Assembly (NCBI GenBank): GCA_040902585.1
Contig: JBBDXA010000132.1
Span: 62,001 to 126,000 of the forward strand
DNA: 64,000 bases
Origin: JBBDXA01 sp040902585
GTDB lineage: Bacteria > Planctomycetota > Phycisphaerae > Phycisphaerales > Phycisphaeraceae
Reading direction: 5' to 3'
In this document: positions 28,951 through 37,423 of the stretch, piece by piece
Layout: each line of letters begins with the position of its first letter
Position numbering within the stretch: position 1 is the first letter of the stretch
Notes under the pieces: generated by a model
What the model saw: the letters and a program-made list of their open reading frames with translations, nothing else
What the model was told of the DNA's origin: nothing
Database searches by the model: none
Program-made: the position numbers and the translations under genes

Positions 28951-31074
28951 TCATTCCTCCTGAGCGGTTGGAGCCGCGACGCGGACTATCGCGCGCCGTT
29001 CCATAGCCGCGTTGACAAACGGGGAGTGCTTGCCGGTGTGAGTGAGCGACAGTTTGTGCATGGCGCGGGTGCAGCCGACATAGAGCATGTGGCGATCGAT
29101 CTCGTGCCGGTATTGCTGATCGCTACAGAACGGCACGATGACCTGGTCGAACTCGATGCCCTTGGCCAGGTAGGCCGTGGCGATGACGACGCCCCGGCTG
29201 AACTCGGTGCTTCTCGCATTGAGCAAGTGTATATTCGCGATGTCTTGCGACAGTTGCTCATGAAGCCAGTCGGCCTGCGTCTGCGTCCTGCAAATAATGC
29301 CCAGTGAATTGTGATCTGAATCGAGAAATGCCTGCACCAGCCCGCGCACCTGGCTCACTTCCTGCTCCTCGCTGTTGCAGGCGATGAGCGCCGGCCGTTC
29401 GCCGTGACGTTCGATCGCGACAAGATTGGGGTTGCGGTGAATCGTCTGCGCCAGCTCGGTGATCTGAAGCGTCGAGCGATAGCTCTTGTGCATAAAGATA
29501 CACTCGGCATCGTGAAGCACCTGATTGATAGACTCGGCGGAGGAAGAGCTCGTGGGGCTGACGGACTGGTTACAGTCGCCCAGGATGGTTTTCTTGCAGG
29601 GAAACAGGCGGGAAATGACCTGGTACTGCACCGGCGTGTAATCCTGCATCTCATCGATCACCACATGCTTGACGCGATGCGTCGAGCCGGTGTCATCCAG
29701 CAGCATCTTGAGATAGACCAGCGGGAAGACATCGGAGTATTCATACACGCCGCCCTTGATCTGCTTGAACATATCGGGCTGCTCGAGCCAGGTATAGAAG
29801 TCTTTGTAGATCGCGCCGAGCGAAAGGCAGGTGAACATCTGCGTCAGCTCCGTTCGCACCCGCGCCCGCTCCTTGAGGACGACCGGCGTCTGGTGAATGG
29901 TCTTCATGAAATCCACGATGGCGTTGAGCACCCAGGTGATCTGCTCCTTGATCGGCAGCGACTTGCAATGGCCGAAGCGGGTGATGATCCAGTCCTTCTC
30001 GATCGTGACTCGGCCGATCTCGATGTCCCGCGCGGTAAAGTTGGTGGCGCGGACATGGCGTGTATATTCGTCAAGCTTGCCGAGAAACTCGACGCTCCCC
30101 TTGAAGCCGACTCGCTGGGCATACTTTTTGTCCCGATGCTCCAGCAGCACCGACACCTGCTCGGCGAACGTCTGAAACTTCACCTGATGCGTCAGCACCG
30201 TCGCGGCAAGGACTTCCATCGTCGTCTCGCGAATCATATCTTCGCCCAGTTCGGGCAACACCTGCGATATATAGTGCGCAAAGACCTTGTTCGGCGAAAT
30301 GATCAGGATGTCATTGGAGCTGATCGAATCTTTATATTTGTAGAGCAGGAACGCGATGCGATGCAGCGCGATCGAGGTCTTGCCTGAACCGGCCGCGCCC
30401 TGGATGATAAGCGTATGGGCCTTGTCGTTGCGGATGATGGCGTTCTGATCGCGCTGGATCGTCGCGACGATGTTCCGCATCTTCTCATCCGAAGCCCGGC
30501 TGAGCTGCTCCTGAAGTATCTCATCCTGAATGTTTAGCGAAGTATCGAGCATGAACAGCAATTCTTTCCGCTCGATCCGATACTGCCGCTTGCGCAGGAT
30601 GTGGCACACCATTCGCCCGGCGGGGGCTTCGTAGTGCGCATCGCCAAGCTCGAATTCGTAAAACATACTCGCGATGGGTGCCCGCCAGTCATGCACCAAC
30701 TGTATATCCCGCTCGGGATCGTAAAACGAGTGTATACCGATGTAGAGCGGCTGATCGGCGTCGGGGCCGGCATGCCGAATGTCGATCCGACCGAAGTACG
30801 GGCTCTCCAGCAATCTTTTCAGCCGCTTCTCCTGCGCGTCGCCGTGCTCGCTGACCCGCGTCATCATGCTGACCGATTGCCGCATCGACGCCTTCTCCAC
30901 GTGGTCCATGTCAGCCTTGTTCTGCTGAAGCTGAAGCACCAGCTCGCGCGCCTCATCGTGACGAGCCTGCACCGCCACGCTGAACGCGGCGAGCTGCGAT
31001 GAGATCCGCCCGATGACGTGCTGGAGGTGCTCGCGCTCCTGCGCTTCGGTCTGGTTGAATGATGTGTCGTTCAT
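28951..31074 (-). CDS. helD: HelD-like superfamily 1 helicase / RNA polymerase recycling ATPase
   Basis: A 707-residue protein. ATG 31074 gives the N-terminal coiled coil expected of HelD (MNDTSFNQTEAQEREHLQHV); the longer frame upstream does not look like protein. The Walker A motif GAAGSGKTSIALHR is near residue 223, DEMQDYTPVQY (Walker B region) near 475, ILGDCNQSV follows, and LYVGCTRAMHKL (motif VI) is near the C-terminus. The segment IDIRHAGPDADQPLYIGIHS followed by VHDWRAPIASMFYEF is typical of the HelD branch rather than UvrD/Rep. HelD proteins release RNA polymerase from stalled complexes using ATP. The gene lies 150 bases downstream of the MFS gene on the same strand. A distant UvrD-like DNA helicase role cannot be excluded. 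Confidence 0.88.
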   Translation of the reverse strand: MNDTSFNQTEAQEREHLQHVIGRISSQLAAFSVAVQARHDEARELVLQLQQNKADMDHVEKASMRQSVSMMTRVSEHGDAQEKRLKRLLESPYFGRIDIRHAGPDADQPLYIGIHSFYDPERDIQLVHDWRAPIASMFYEFELGDAHYEAPAGRMVCHILRKRQYRIERKELLFMLDTSLNIQDEILQEQLSRASDEKMRNIVATIQRDQNAIIRNDKAHTLIIQGAAGSGKTSIALHRIAFLLYKYKDSISSNDILIISPNKVFAHYISQVLPELGEDMIRETTMEVLAATVLTHQVKFQTFAEQVSVLLEHRDKKYAQRVGFKGSVEFLGKLDEYTRHVRATNFTARDIEIGRVTIEKDWIITRFGHCKSLPIKEQITWVLNAIVDFMKTIHQTPVVLKERARVRTELTQMFTCLSLGAIYKDFYTWLEQPDMFKQIKGGVYEYSDVFPLVYLKMLLDDTGSTHRVKHVVIDEMQDYTPVQYQVISRLFPCKKTILGDCNQSVSPTSSSSAESINQVLHDAECIFMHKSYRSTLQITELAQTIHRNPNLVAIERHGERPALIACNSEEQEVSQVRGLVQAFLDSDHNSLGIICRTQTQADWLHEQLSQDIANIHLLNARSTEFSRGVVIATAYLAKGIEFDQVIVPFCSDQQYRHEIDRHMLYVGCTRAMHKLSLTHTGKHSPFVNAAMERRAIVRVAAPTAQEE

Positions 31075-31223
31075 GAGCAACCCAGCGTTGAACTGCGAGA
31101 ATGGAAACGGTGATCTTCCTCGATTCGATTCGCAATGATTGAAGGAGCGTGCGAAGAAGAGTTGCCGTGCTGCGGTGCGATCGGCGGCCTTGCGGCGCAG
31201 GATGCCGGCCGCGTCACGTCGAA

Positions 31224-32561
31224 TCAAGTTGGCGTGGTGCTGATGGTGCCGCTCATCGGCTCGTCATCCTCGACAGCGGCGGCATTGTCGGCTCGCGGAT
31301 TCGTCGCCCACAGCGCCAGGGGCACCAAAGGAAGGGACGCCAACGTGAACACAGCCAGGACGGGATCGTAGCTGCCGACCAGATCCTTGCAGACGCCCAG
31401 CACGAACGGCCCGAGGCTGGAGGCGGCGACAAAGATCGTGGTGGCGAAGCCTCGGATGCGATTCAGATGCGCCCTGCCGAAGTACCGCGGGAAGAGCGGG
31501 CCGGTGGCGGCGATGAGCAGACCTTGGGTGACCCCCATGAGGATGCCGCCGGCGACGAGCGCTGCCGTGGAAGTGAACGTCCAGAAGATCGCCATGACAC
31601 CGCACAGCGACGCCATGCCGAACGCCAGAAGGAGGTGAAGCGGGAAACGATCCGCCAGCATGCCGCCGACGATCTGCATCGCGGCGAGGCTGATGGCGAA
31701 GGCGGTGAAGAGCGCGGCCGCGTCCACAGCATTCATGCCGCGCTCCAGCGCGATCGGCACAATGTTGAAGACCACGCCGGTGAAGGTCAGGCTCCATGTG
31801 GCTTTGGTGATCAGCACGATCCAGAACGCGCGGGTTCGTCGGGCCTGGCCGAGGGTGTGTGACCGGGCGGGTTCGTCGAGCACCTGGTCATCGGCTGATT
31901 GCGGCAGCGGCTGGCGATGGCCGTCGATGAACTGGCCGACCTCACCGGGATGATTGCGAAAGAAGAACATGAGCGGGAGCATGACCAGCCAGACGGTCAG
32001 CCCGGCCAGGGCGAAGGCCCACTGCCAGCCGATCTCCTGGATCATCCAGAGGTTCAGCGCGGGCACCGCCGCGATCGCGCCGGCCAGGCCGAACTGGCGA
32101 ATGCCTTCGACCGTGCCCAGGCGCCGCTCGAACCAGAACGCGAGCGTGTTGCTGCTGAGCAGCCCCAGCGCGCCCTGGCCGAGCATGCGCAAAGCGAGAA
32201 ACGCGAGGAAGAGCGTGAAGACATTCGAGACCAGCGGCGTCGCCAGACACGCCAGTCCGAACAGCACAATGACACCGGTCATCGTCGCGCGCAGGCCGTG
32301 ACGATCCGCCAGCGCGCCGATGTAACACATCGGCAAGGCGGCAAACAGAGTGCCCAGCAGATATGCGCCGGTCAGTTCACTGTTTGAAAGCCCCAGCGAG
32401 GCGCGGAACGACTCGTTGAAGACGGAGATGCCGAACGTCTGCGACGGGGAGGTGGCCATCATCGCCAGCATCGCGATGGGCAGCATGATCCAGCCGTAGT
32501 AGATCTTCTCCGACTCGTTCTCAACGGTTGCTAAATTGGAATGACATTGCTTGGGATTCAT
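31224..32561 (-). CDS. Major facilitator superfamily transporter
   Basis: A 445-residue integral membrane protein with about 12 hydrophobic segments. After a polar N-terminus (MNPKQCHSNLATVENESEKI) the first helix is YYGWIMLPIAMLAMMATSPS. GALADRHGLRATM between helices 2 and 3 is the MFS loop signature (G-x(3)-D-R-x-G-R-R-like). A long polar loop, HRQPLPQSADDQVLDEPARS, separates the two six-helix halves. The pattern FGISVFNESFRASLGLSNSE resembles monocarboxylate/oxalate-formate type MFS carriers, but the substrate cannot be read from sequence. The gene is divergent from the GAPDH gene; no obvious ribosome site precedes the ATG, so an internal start is possible. Confidence 0.88.
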   Translation of the reverse strand: MNPKQCHSNLATVENESEKIYYGWIMLPIAMLAMMATSPSQTFGISVFNESFRASLGLSNSELTGAYLLGTLFAALPMCYIGALADRHGLRATMTGVIVLFGLACLATPLVSNVFTLFLAFLALRMLGQGALGLLSSNTLAFWFERRLGTVEGIRQFGLAGAIAAVPALNLWMIQEIGWQWAFALAGLTVWLVMLPLMFFFRNHPGEVGQFIDGHRQPLPQSADDQVLDEPARSHTLGQARRTRAFWIVLITKATWSLTFTGVVFNIVPIALERGMNAVDAAALFTAFAISLAAMQIVGGMLADRFPLHLLLAFGMASLCGVMAIFWTFTSTAALVAGGILMGVTQGLLIAATGPLFPRYFGRAHLNRIRGFATTIFVAASSLGPFVLGVCKDLVGSYDPVLAVFTLASLPLVPLALWATNPRADNAAAVEDDEPMSGTISTTPT

Positions 32562-32706
32562 CGGACTCAGGCGGGGATTGTGGCGGGTGGGGACGGAAGT
32601 ATAGGTGATGACGCTGACTGATCAACTCATCGCCACTGCGTATGGTTGTGGTTCACTCGATTCTGACGCGGCCGTCGCATCGAGAAGCGACCACATTCCG
32701 CACGCA

Positions 32707-32734
32707 TTGACTGGTGGATTGATCGGCCTATAAT
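32707..32734 (+). promoter_or_regulatory. Sigma-70 type promoter of the GAPDH gene
   Basis: TTGACT (32707-32712) and TATAAT (32729-32734) are separated by 16 bases, close to the consensus vegetative promoter. A start point near 32741 would give a leader of about 75 bases before ATG 32817. The strength fits a highly expressed glycolytic gene. Confidence 0.8.
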
Positions 32735-32816
32735 TCAAAACAGTTCTTGACGGTGGCTCTGCCCTCATCTTCTGCTGGCCGCGCCCACGTCGAACACCTC
32801 TGAAAGGAGCTGCTCG

Positions 32817-33869
32817 ATGGCGGTGAATGTCGGTATCAACGGCTTTGGAAGGATCGGGCGACTCGTCCTTCGAGCCGCAATCAACGATCCTCACATACGG
32901 TTTGTCGGCATAAACGACCTGGTTCCCCCTGATAATCTTGCTTACCTGCTCAAGTATGACTCAAATCATGGCCGGTTTCCCGGAACGGTTTACGCGGAAG
33001 ACGATGGCATCGTCGTTAACGGTCGGTTGATCCCTTGTTTCTCCCAGCGCGATCCGGCAGCGTTGCCTTGGGCGAAAGTCCAGGCCGATTATGTCGTCGA
33101 ATCCACCGGCCTGTTTACGGATGCTCAAGGCGCGGTCAGGCACATTGAGGCGGGTGCCAAACGAGTGGTCATCACCGCGCCGACCAAGACACCAGACGTC
33201 GTCCACACATTCGTGCCCGGCATCAATCTCGACCAGTTTCATCAACCATCGGACAACATTGTTTCGATGGCGAGCTGCACGACGAACTGCCTCGCTCCGA
33301 TTGCGAAGGTGGTTCACGAACAGTTCGGAATTGCCGAAGGTTTGATGACCACGGTCCACGCCTTAACCGCCACGCAGCCCTCCCAGGACGGTCCCAGCAA
33401 AAAGGATTGGAGAGGTGGACGAAGCGCCGGCTTCAACATCATTCCCTCCGCGACCGGTGCCGCCAAGGCAGTCGGCCTGGTGCTCCCGCAGCTCAAGGGC
33501 AAGATTACCGGCATGGCGTTTCGCGTTCCCACCGCCGACGTGTCAGTTGTCGATCTGACCGTTCGCACCGTCAAATCCACGAGCTATGGCGAGATTTGCG
33601 CGGCCATGAAGCGCGCCAGCGAAGGCTCCCTTTTGGGAATCCTCGCCTACACCGAGGATGAAGTGGTGTCCAGCGATTTTCGCGGTGCTGCCTTCAGCGC
33701 AATCTTCGATGCCAAAGCCGGCATCGGCCTCAACGATCACTTCTTCAAGCTCATCGCCTGGTACGACAACGAGTGGGGATACTCCCACCGTATCGTGGAC
33801 ATGCTGCGATTCATGTCGTCGGCGGACGGCCTGCGATTCAGGGCTGCCCAGCACGCCGTACCGTCGTGA
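32817..33869 (+). CDS. gap: Type I glyceraldehyde-3-phosphate dehydrogenase
   Basis: A 350-residue enzyme that oxidatively phosphorylates glyceraldehyde-3-phosphate to 1,3-bisphosphoglycerate in glycolysis. AAAGGAG (32803-32809) sits seven bases before ATG. The NAD-binding fold starts NVGINGFGRIGRLVLRA; Asp34 in GINDLV favours NAD. The active site SCTTNC places the catalytic Cys at 154, and His181 (TVHALTATQ) is the general base. The C-terminal signature WYDNEWGYSHR is present. A 15-20 residue tail (SSADGLRFRAAQHAVPS) extends beyond most family members. The leader carries a near-consensus promoter. It appears monocistronic, with the next gene about 100 bases away. Confidence 0.97.
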   Translation: MAVNVGINGFGRIGRLVLRAAINDPHIRFVGINDLVPPDNLAYLLKYDSNHGRFPGTVYAEDDGIVVNGRLIPCFSQRDPAALPWAKVQADYVVESTGLFTDAQGAVRHIEAGAKRVVITAPTKTPDVVHTFVPGINLDQFHQPSDNIVSMASCTTNCLAPIAKVVHEQFGIAEGLMTTVHALTATQPSQDGPSKKDWRGGRSAGFNIIPSATGAAKAVGLVLPQLKGKITGMAFRVPTADVSVVDLTVRTVKSTSYGEICAAMKRASEGSLLGILAYTEDEVVSSDFRGAAFSAIFDAKAGIGLNDHFFKLIAWYDNEWGYSHRIVDMLRFMSSADGLRFRAAQHAVPS

Positions 33870-33975
33870 CTCCCATTGCGGCTTCCTCACCTGATCGCAT
33901 GGCGGTCGCGGTCAATGGGTGCGCGCCTGACAGGTCGCGTACGCAATGGGTTCTCGGTGATCAAGGACTTACAGC

Positions 33976-34581
33976 ATGAATGCACTTGACAACATTCTGA
34001 ACCTGCACCGAATCGATCAGATGATCGAACGGCTGAGGAGTGCCATCGAAAGCGCCAGGAACGACGCCGTCGAGCATTGGCGCTCGGTGATCGCGCTCGA
34101 AAACGCCGCGACTCATATCGAGAAGCTGCGAGAAGAGACCTTCCTCCAGCGGACACATCCATCGGAGCATCGCCTGCTGGCAGGCGAATCCATGCGGCTG
34201 AAATCGTCGATGATGGCGGCTCGACGAAATGTCCAATCCGCCGAGTCGCGCATGGCGCAGCTTCAAGTCGAGTGCGGCGCGACTCTTGAGTATCTGTGCG
34301 GGCAGCGCGAAGCCATCCTCGCCAAGCTCTCTCGCGAGCACCTCTCGATCTACTCCCGGCTCATTTCCGAGTGTGGCCACGAGCCGCTGGCCCTGGTCGA
34401 AATCCGTGATCCTCAGCGGATGGAGTGCGCCTGCACGGGTTGCTGTATGACCATTCCCGGCGAGTCAGTGCGCCAACTGCGTTCAGGCCGTGACCTGATT
34501 CAGTGCCCGACCTGTTCGCGCATCCTCTACCTCTGCGACGCCGACGCCAACCGTATACCCGCGTGGCGGTCCGCTTCATGA
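33976..34581 (+). CDS. Coiled-coil protein with C4 zinc ribbon (CdsZ-like)
   Basis: A 201-residue protein. Residues about 1-140 are strongly helical with heptad-like spacing (IDQMIERLRSAIESARNDAV onward), and the end carries a C4 zinc ribbon: CACTGCC near 145-151 and CPTCSR near 175-180. This architecture matches the former DUF164 / zf-RING_7 family, now often called CdsZ-like. AAGGA precedes the ATG. Members are thought to regulate or scaffold other proteins; no enzyme site is seen. It lies between GAPDH and a spermidine-synthase-like gene on the same strand with short gaps, so it may share a transcript. The family assignment is good and the biological role is unknown. Confidence 0.75.
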   Translation: MNALDNILNLHRIDQMIERLRSAIESARNDAVEHWRSVIALENAATHIEKLREETFLQRTHPSEHRLLAGESMRLKSSMMAARRNVQSAESRMAQLQVECGATLEYLCGQREAILAKLSREHLSIYSRLISECGHEPLALVEIRDPQRMECACTGCCMTIPGESVRQLRSGRDLIQCPTCSRILYLCDADANRIPAWRSAS

Positions 34582-34623
34582 CAGCGCTTCAATCTTCTCA
34601 CGAATATCGTTTCGATTCCCTCC

Positions 34624-35331
34624 ATGACTGAACCATCGCTCGTTGAACTCGACTACCAGCACACCGCGATCGGCGAGTTAATTCTCCGCAGGCGTCGATC
34701 GCCATCGCTCGACGGCGGCTTCGTGTATGAGGTCAAGCTCAATGGTGAGTTCCTGATGTCCAGCGTCGCGACCGTCAGTGAGGAGGCGCTGGCGGAACTG
34801 GCGCTGGCGGAGTTCGGCGAGTCTTCGTGCGATGTGCTGATCGGCGGACTGGGACTGGGATACACCGCCGCAGCCGCGCTTCGACACTTTCAGGTTCGCC
34901 GCGTTGATGTCGTCGAGTTCCTCCAGCCCGTCATTGATTGGCATCGCAACCGCCTGGTGCCCGTGGCCGAGCAGCTTCTGGGCGACTCACGTTGCCGGTT
35001 CATACACGATGATTTTTTCGACTACGTCCGTGATGCGACTCAGGATGACGCGCGACGATACGGCATCATTCTGCTGGACATTGATCACTCGCCGGAATCC
35101 TGGCTCCACCCGGCTCACAAGCGGTGCTATGGCCCCGAGGGATTGCGGGCGCTGGCGGAGAAGCTCAACCCCAACGGTGTATTTGCGCTGTGGTCGGCAG
35201 CGGCTCCCGATGAACGATTCCTCACACGAATGCAAGACGCGTTCGCCAAAGTGTGTATGTATCCGGTGGACTACTTTCATCCCACCCTTCACTCGCACGA
35301 GCAGAACACCGTTATCGTTGCGCGTCGATGA
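34624..35331 (+). CDS. Spermidine-synthase-like methyltransferase-fold protein
   Basis: A 235-residue protein with the Rossmann core of polyamine aminopropyltransferases: DVLIGGLGLGYTAAAALRHF (nucleotide loop, about 78-97), VDVVEFLQPVIDWH (acidic strand 2), and IILLDIDHSPESWLHP (motif with the active-site Asp region). The N-terminal beta domain is YQHTAIGELILRRRRSPSLD onward. True spermidine synthases have a longer N-terminal domain and a DxD-type gatekeeping loop; this protein is shorter, so it may be one of the many paralogues of unknown substrate. No ribosome site is obvious before the ATG. The start lies 43 bases after the previous gene. Confidence 0.75.
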   Translation: MTEPSLVELDYQHTAIGELILRRRRSPSLDGGFVYEVKLNGEFLMSSVATVSEEALAELALAEFGESSCDVLIGGLGLGYTAAAALRHFQVRRVDVVEFLQPVIDWHRNRLVPVAEQLLGDSRCRFIHDDFFDYVRDATQDDARRYGIILLDIDHSPESWLHPAHKRCYGPEGLRALAEKLNPNGVFALWSAAAPDERFLTRMQDAFAKVCMYPVDYFHPTLHSHEQNTVIVARR

Positions 35332-35412
35332 GTTGGCTCGGGGATTCACAGTGGCGGTGATCTCGGCGCGGCCCTGAGTGAAATGACACGATCACCATGC
35401 AGGAGCCTTAGA

Positions 35413-35598
35413 ATGGATAAGAAGTCCAGAAAGCGTATGCAGGTATTGAAGGACAAGCTTCAGAGTCGACGACAGCAGTTGGCCAGTGCGAAAAAGCAGC
35501 CGGACGAGGCACGCGAGGCTGAACGGTTGATGAAAGAGATACTGGCACTGGAGTCCGAGCTTGAGGTGATCAAAATGCTCGCCTCGAACCGCGGATAA
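35413..35598 (+). CDS. Small basic coiled-coil protein
   Basis: A 61-residue protein starting at ATG 35413, with AGGAG at 35401-35405 just upstream. The sequence is almost all charged helix: MDKKSRKRMQVLKDKLQSRR, then a Lys/Glu-rich segment ending EIKML-like. No known domain is recognised. Very short basic/acidic helices of this kind occur in planctomycete genomes next to translation genes; here the gene lies 92 bases upstream of RF3. It could bind nucleic acid or form a dimer. Confidence in coding rests on the ribosome site and the biased composition. Confidence 0.6.
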   Translation: MDKKSRKRMQVLKDKLQSRRQQLASAKKQPDEAREAERLMKEILALESELEVIKMLASNRG

Positions 35599-35690
35599 TC
35601 GGGTGCCTGCCAATTGCGGATTGATCTTCAGCATCAGCAGCGGTCGACACTTAATATAAGGCGCTATCGAGCCCGCGAGGAAACAGCTAC

Positions 35691-37337
35691 ATGACCACGG
35701 CAATTGCCGACGAGATTAAACGCCGCCGCACGTTTGCGATCATTTCGCACCCTGACGCCGGCAAGACCACGCTCACCGAGAAGCTCCTGCTCTACGGTGG
35801 CGCGGTCAAGCTGGCTGGCTCGGTGACGGCACGCAAGAACCAGCGGGCGACGACTTCCGATTGGATGGAACTGGAGCGCAAACGCGGGATCTCCATCAGT
35901 TCCACCGTGCTCCAATTTGAGTACGCCGGCCGCCGCATCAACCTGCTGGATACGCCCGGCCACCGGGACTTTTCTGAAGATACGTATCGCGTGCTCACCG
36001 CCGTCGATTCAGCCGTGATGGTCATCGACGCGGGCAAAGGCATCGAGAGTCAGACTCGGAAGTTGTTCGAGGTCTGCCGGCAGCGCGGCGTGCCGATCTT
36101 CACCTTCATGAACAAGCTCGATCGGCCCGCGATGGATCCCATCGGATTGCTCGATGAACTGGAAAGCGTGCTGGGGATTCATGCGTATGCCGTGAACTGG
36201 CCGCTGGGCATGGGCAAACAGTTCCAGGGTGTGTTCGATCGCCGGTCCTCACAGGTCCATCTCTTCCAGCGCACGCCGCATGGCAGCTACCGTGCGCCGG
36301 TGACAGTCAGCGGCCTCGGCGATGCGGAGATCCGCAGCCGACTGGATGATCAGTCTCACGCGGCCGCCAGTGAACAGCTCGCAATGCTCGATGCCGCCGG
36401 GGCCGTGTTTGACATGGACAGAATTCGCGCCGGCACCCTGACGCCGGTGTTCTTCGGCAGCGCGATGAACAACTTCGGCGTGCAGATGTTTCTGGATCAC
36501 TTCATGGCCTGTGCGCCCATGCCCTCGGCGCGCCGCGCGGGCGACCGGCTCGTCGACCCGACGCGCGATCCGTTCAGCGGGTTCGTGTTCAAGATTCAAG
36601 CCAATATGGACCCGAATCACCGCGACCGCATCGCATTCATCCGCGTGGTATCAGGACGCTTCACGCGGGAGATGACGGTCACGCACGTCCAGAGCGGCCG
36701 ACGCATTCGCCTTTCCAACGCCCAGTCACTGCTCGGCCGTGAACGCGAGACGGTTGATGAAGCGTTCCCCGGCGACGTGATCGGCATCGTCGGCCCTAAA
36801 GATATTCGCATCGGCGATACGCTGACGGACGACAGCGGCATCGTCTTCCATGAGATTCCAAGATTCCCGCCTGAATGCTTTGCCTTCCTGCACAACCCGG
36901 CTCCCTCGCAATACAAGCGATTCAGCCAGGGCGTGCATCAGCTTCTTCAGGAAGGCGTGATTCAGAGCTTTGAACTCCCCAACCGCGCTCAGAAGCTCCT
37001 GCTGTTGGGAGCGATCGGCCCGCTTCAGTTTGAGATTGTTCAGTATCGCCTGGCTCAGGAATATGGCGCCGAATCGCGCATCGATCCCGCGCCATGGTCT
37101 ATAGTACGCTGGTGCGCCGATGCCGATGTCGTCAAACGCATGAACGAGTTAGTCGTTCCAGGCGGGGCAGAGTTCGCGATCAGTTCCCGTGGTGAACCCG
37201 TGCTCCTCTTTCCTGATCTATGGACCGAACGTTACTTCTGCGAACGCAATCCGACCGTCGCGCTGGTGCGGCAGCCTCCATCCGATCTGAGCATCGAGGA
37301 GCATGCCGCCACAAACGCGCCTATCAGCGAGCATTGA
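35691..37337 (+). CDS. prfC: Peptide chain release factor 3
   Basis: A 548-residue translational GTPase that removes RF1/RF2 from the ribosome after peptide release. GAGGAAA precedes the ATG. G1 is SHPDAGKTT (residues 19-27), the switch I region contains RATTSDWMELERKRGISISS, G3 is DTPGH, and G4 is NKLD. The YTRPxxxxK-like RF3 features follow: RDPIGLLDELESVLG and, in domain 2, FVFKIQANMDPNHRDRIAFI, which separates RF3 from EF-G and LepA. Length is slightly above the usual 525-530 residues because of a C-terminal tail. Its last 100 bases lie upstream of the TTG start of the radical SAM gene, which may be co-transcribed. Confidence 0.95.
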   Translation: MTTAIADEIKRRRTFAIISHPDAGKTTLTEKLLLYGGAVKLAGSVTARKNQRATTSDWMELERKRGISISSTVLQFEYAGRRINLLDTPGHRDFSEDTYRVLTAVDSAVMVIDAGKGIESQTRKLFEVCRQRGVPIFTFMNKLDRPAMDPIGLLDELESVLGIHAYAVNWPLGMGKQFQGVFDRRSSQVHLFQRTPHGSYRAPVTVSGLGDAEIRSRLDDQSHAAASEQLAMLDAAGAVFDMDRIRAGTLTPVFFGSAMNNFGVQMFLDHFMACAPMPSARRAGDRLVDPTRDPFSGFVFKIQANMDPNHRDRIAFIRVVSGRFTREMTVTHVQSGRRIRLSNAQSLLGRERETVDEAFPGDVIGIVGPKDIRIGDTLTDDSGIVFHEIPRFPPECFAFLHNPAPSQYKRFSQGVHQLLQEGVIQSFELPNRAQKLLLLGAIGPLQFEIVQYRLAQEYGAESRIDPAPWSIVRWCADADVVKRMNELVVPGGAEFAISSRGEPVLLFPDLWTERYFCERNPTVALVRQPPSDLSIEEHAATNAPISEH

Positions 37338-37423
37338 AAGCCAATCTCAGTATCCTTGATTTCTCAAGGTGCTCCCTTGAAAGTTCCCCCGTGACCGGGC
37401 ACACCCCTTGGAGGACACAGCAA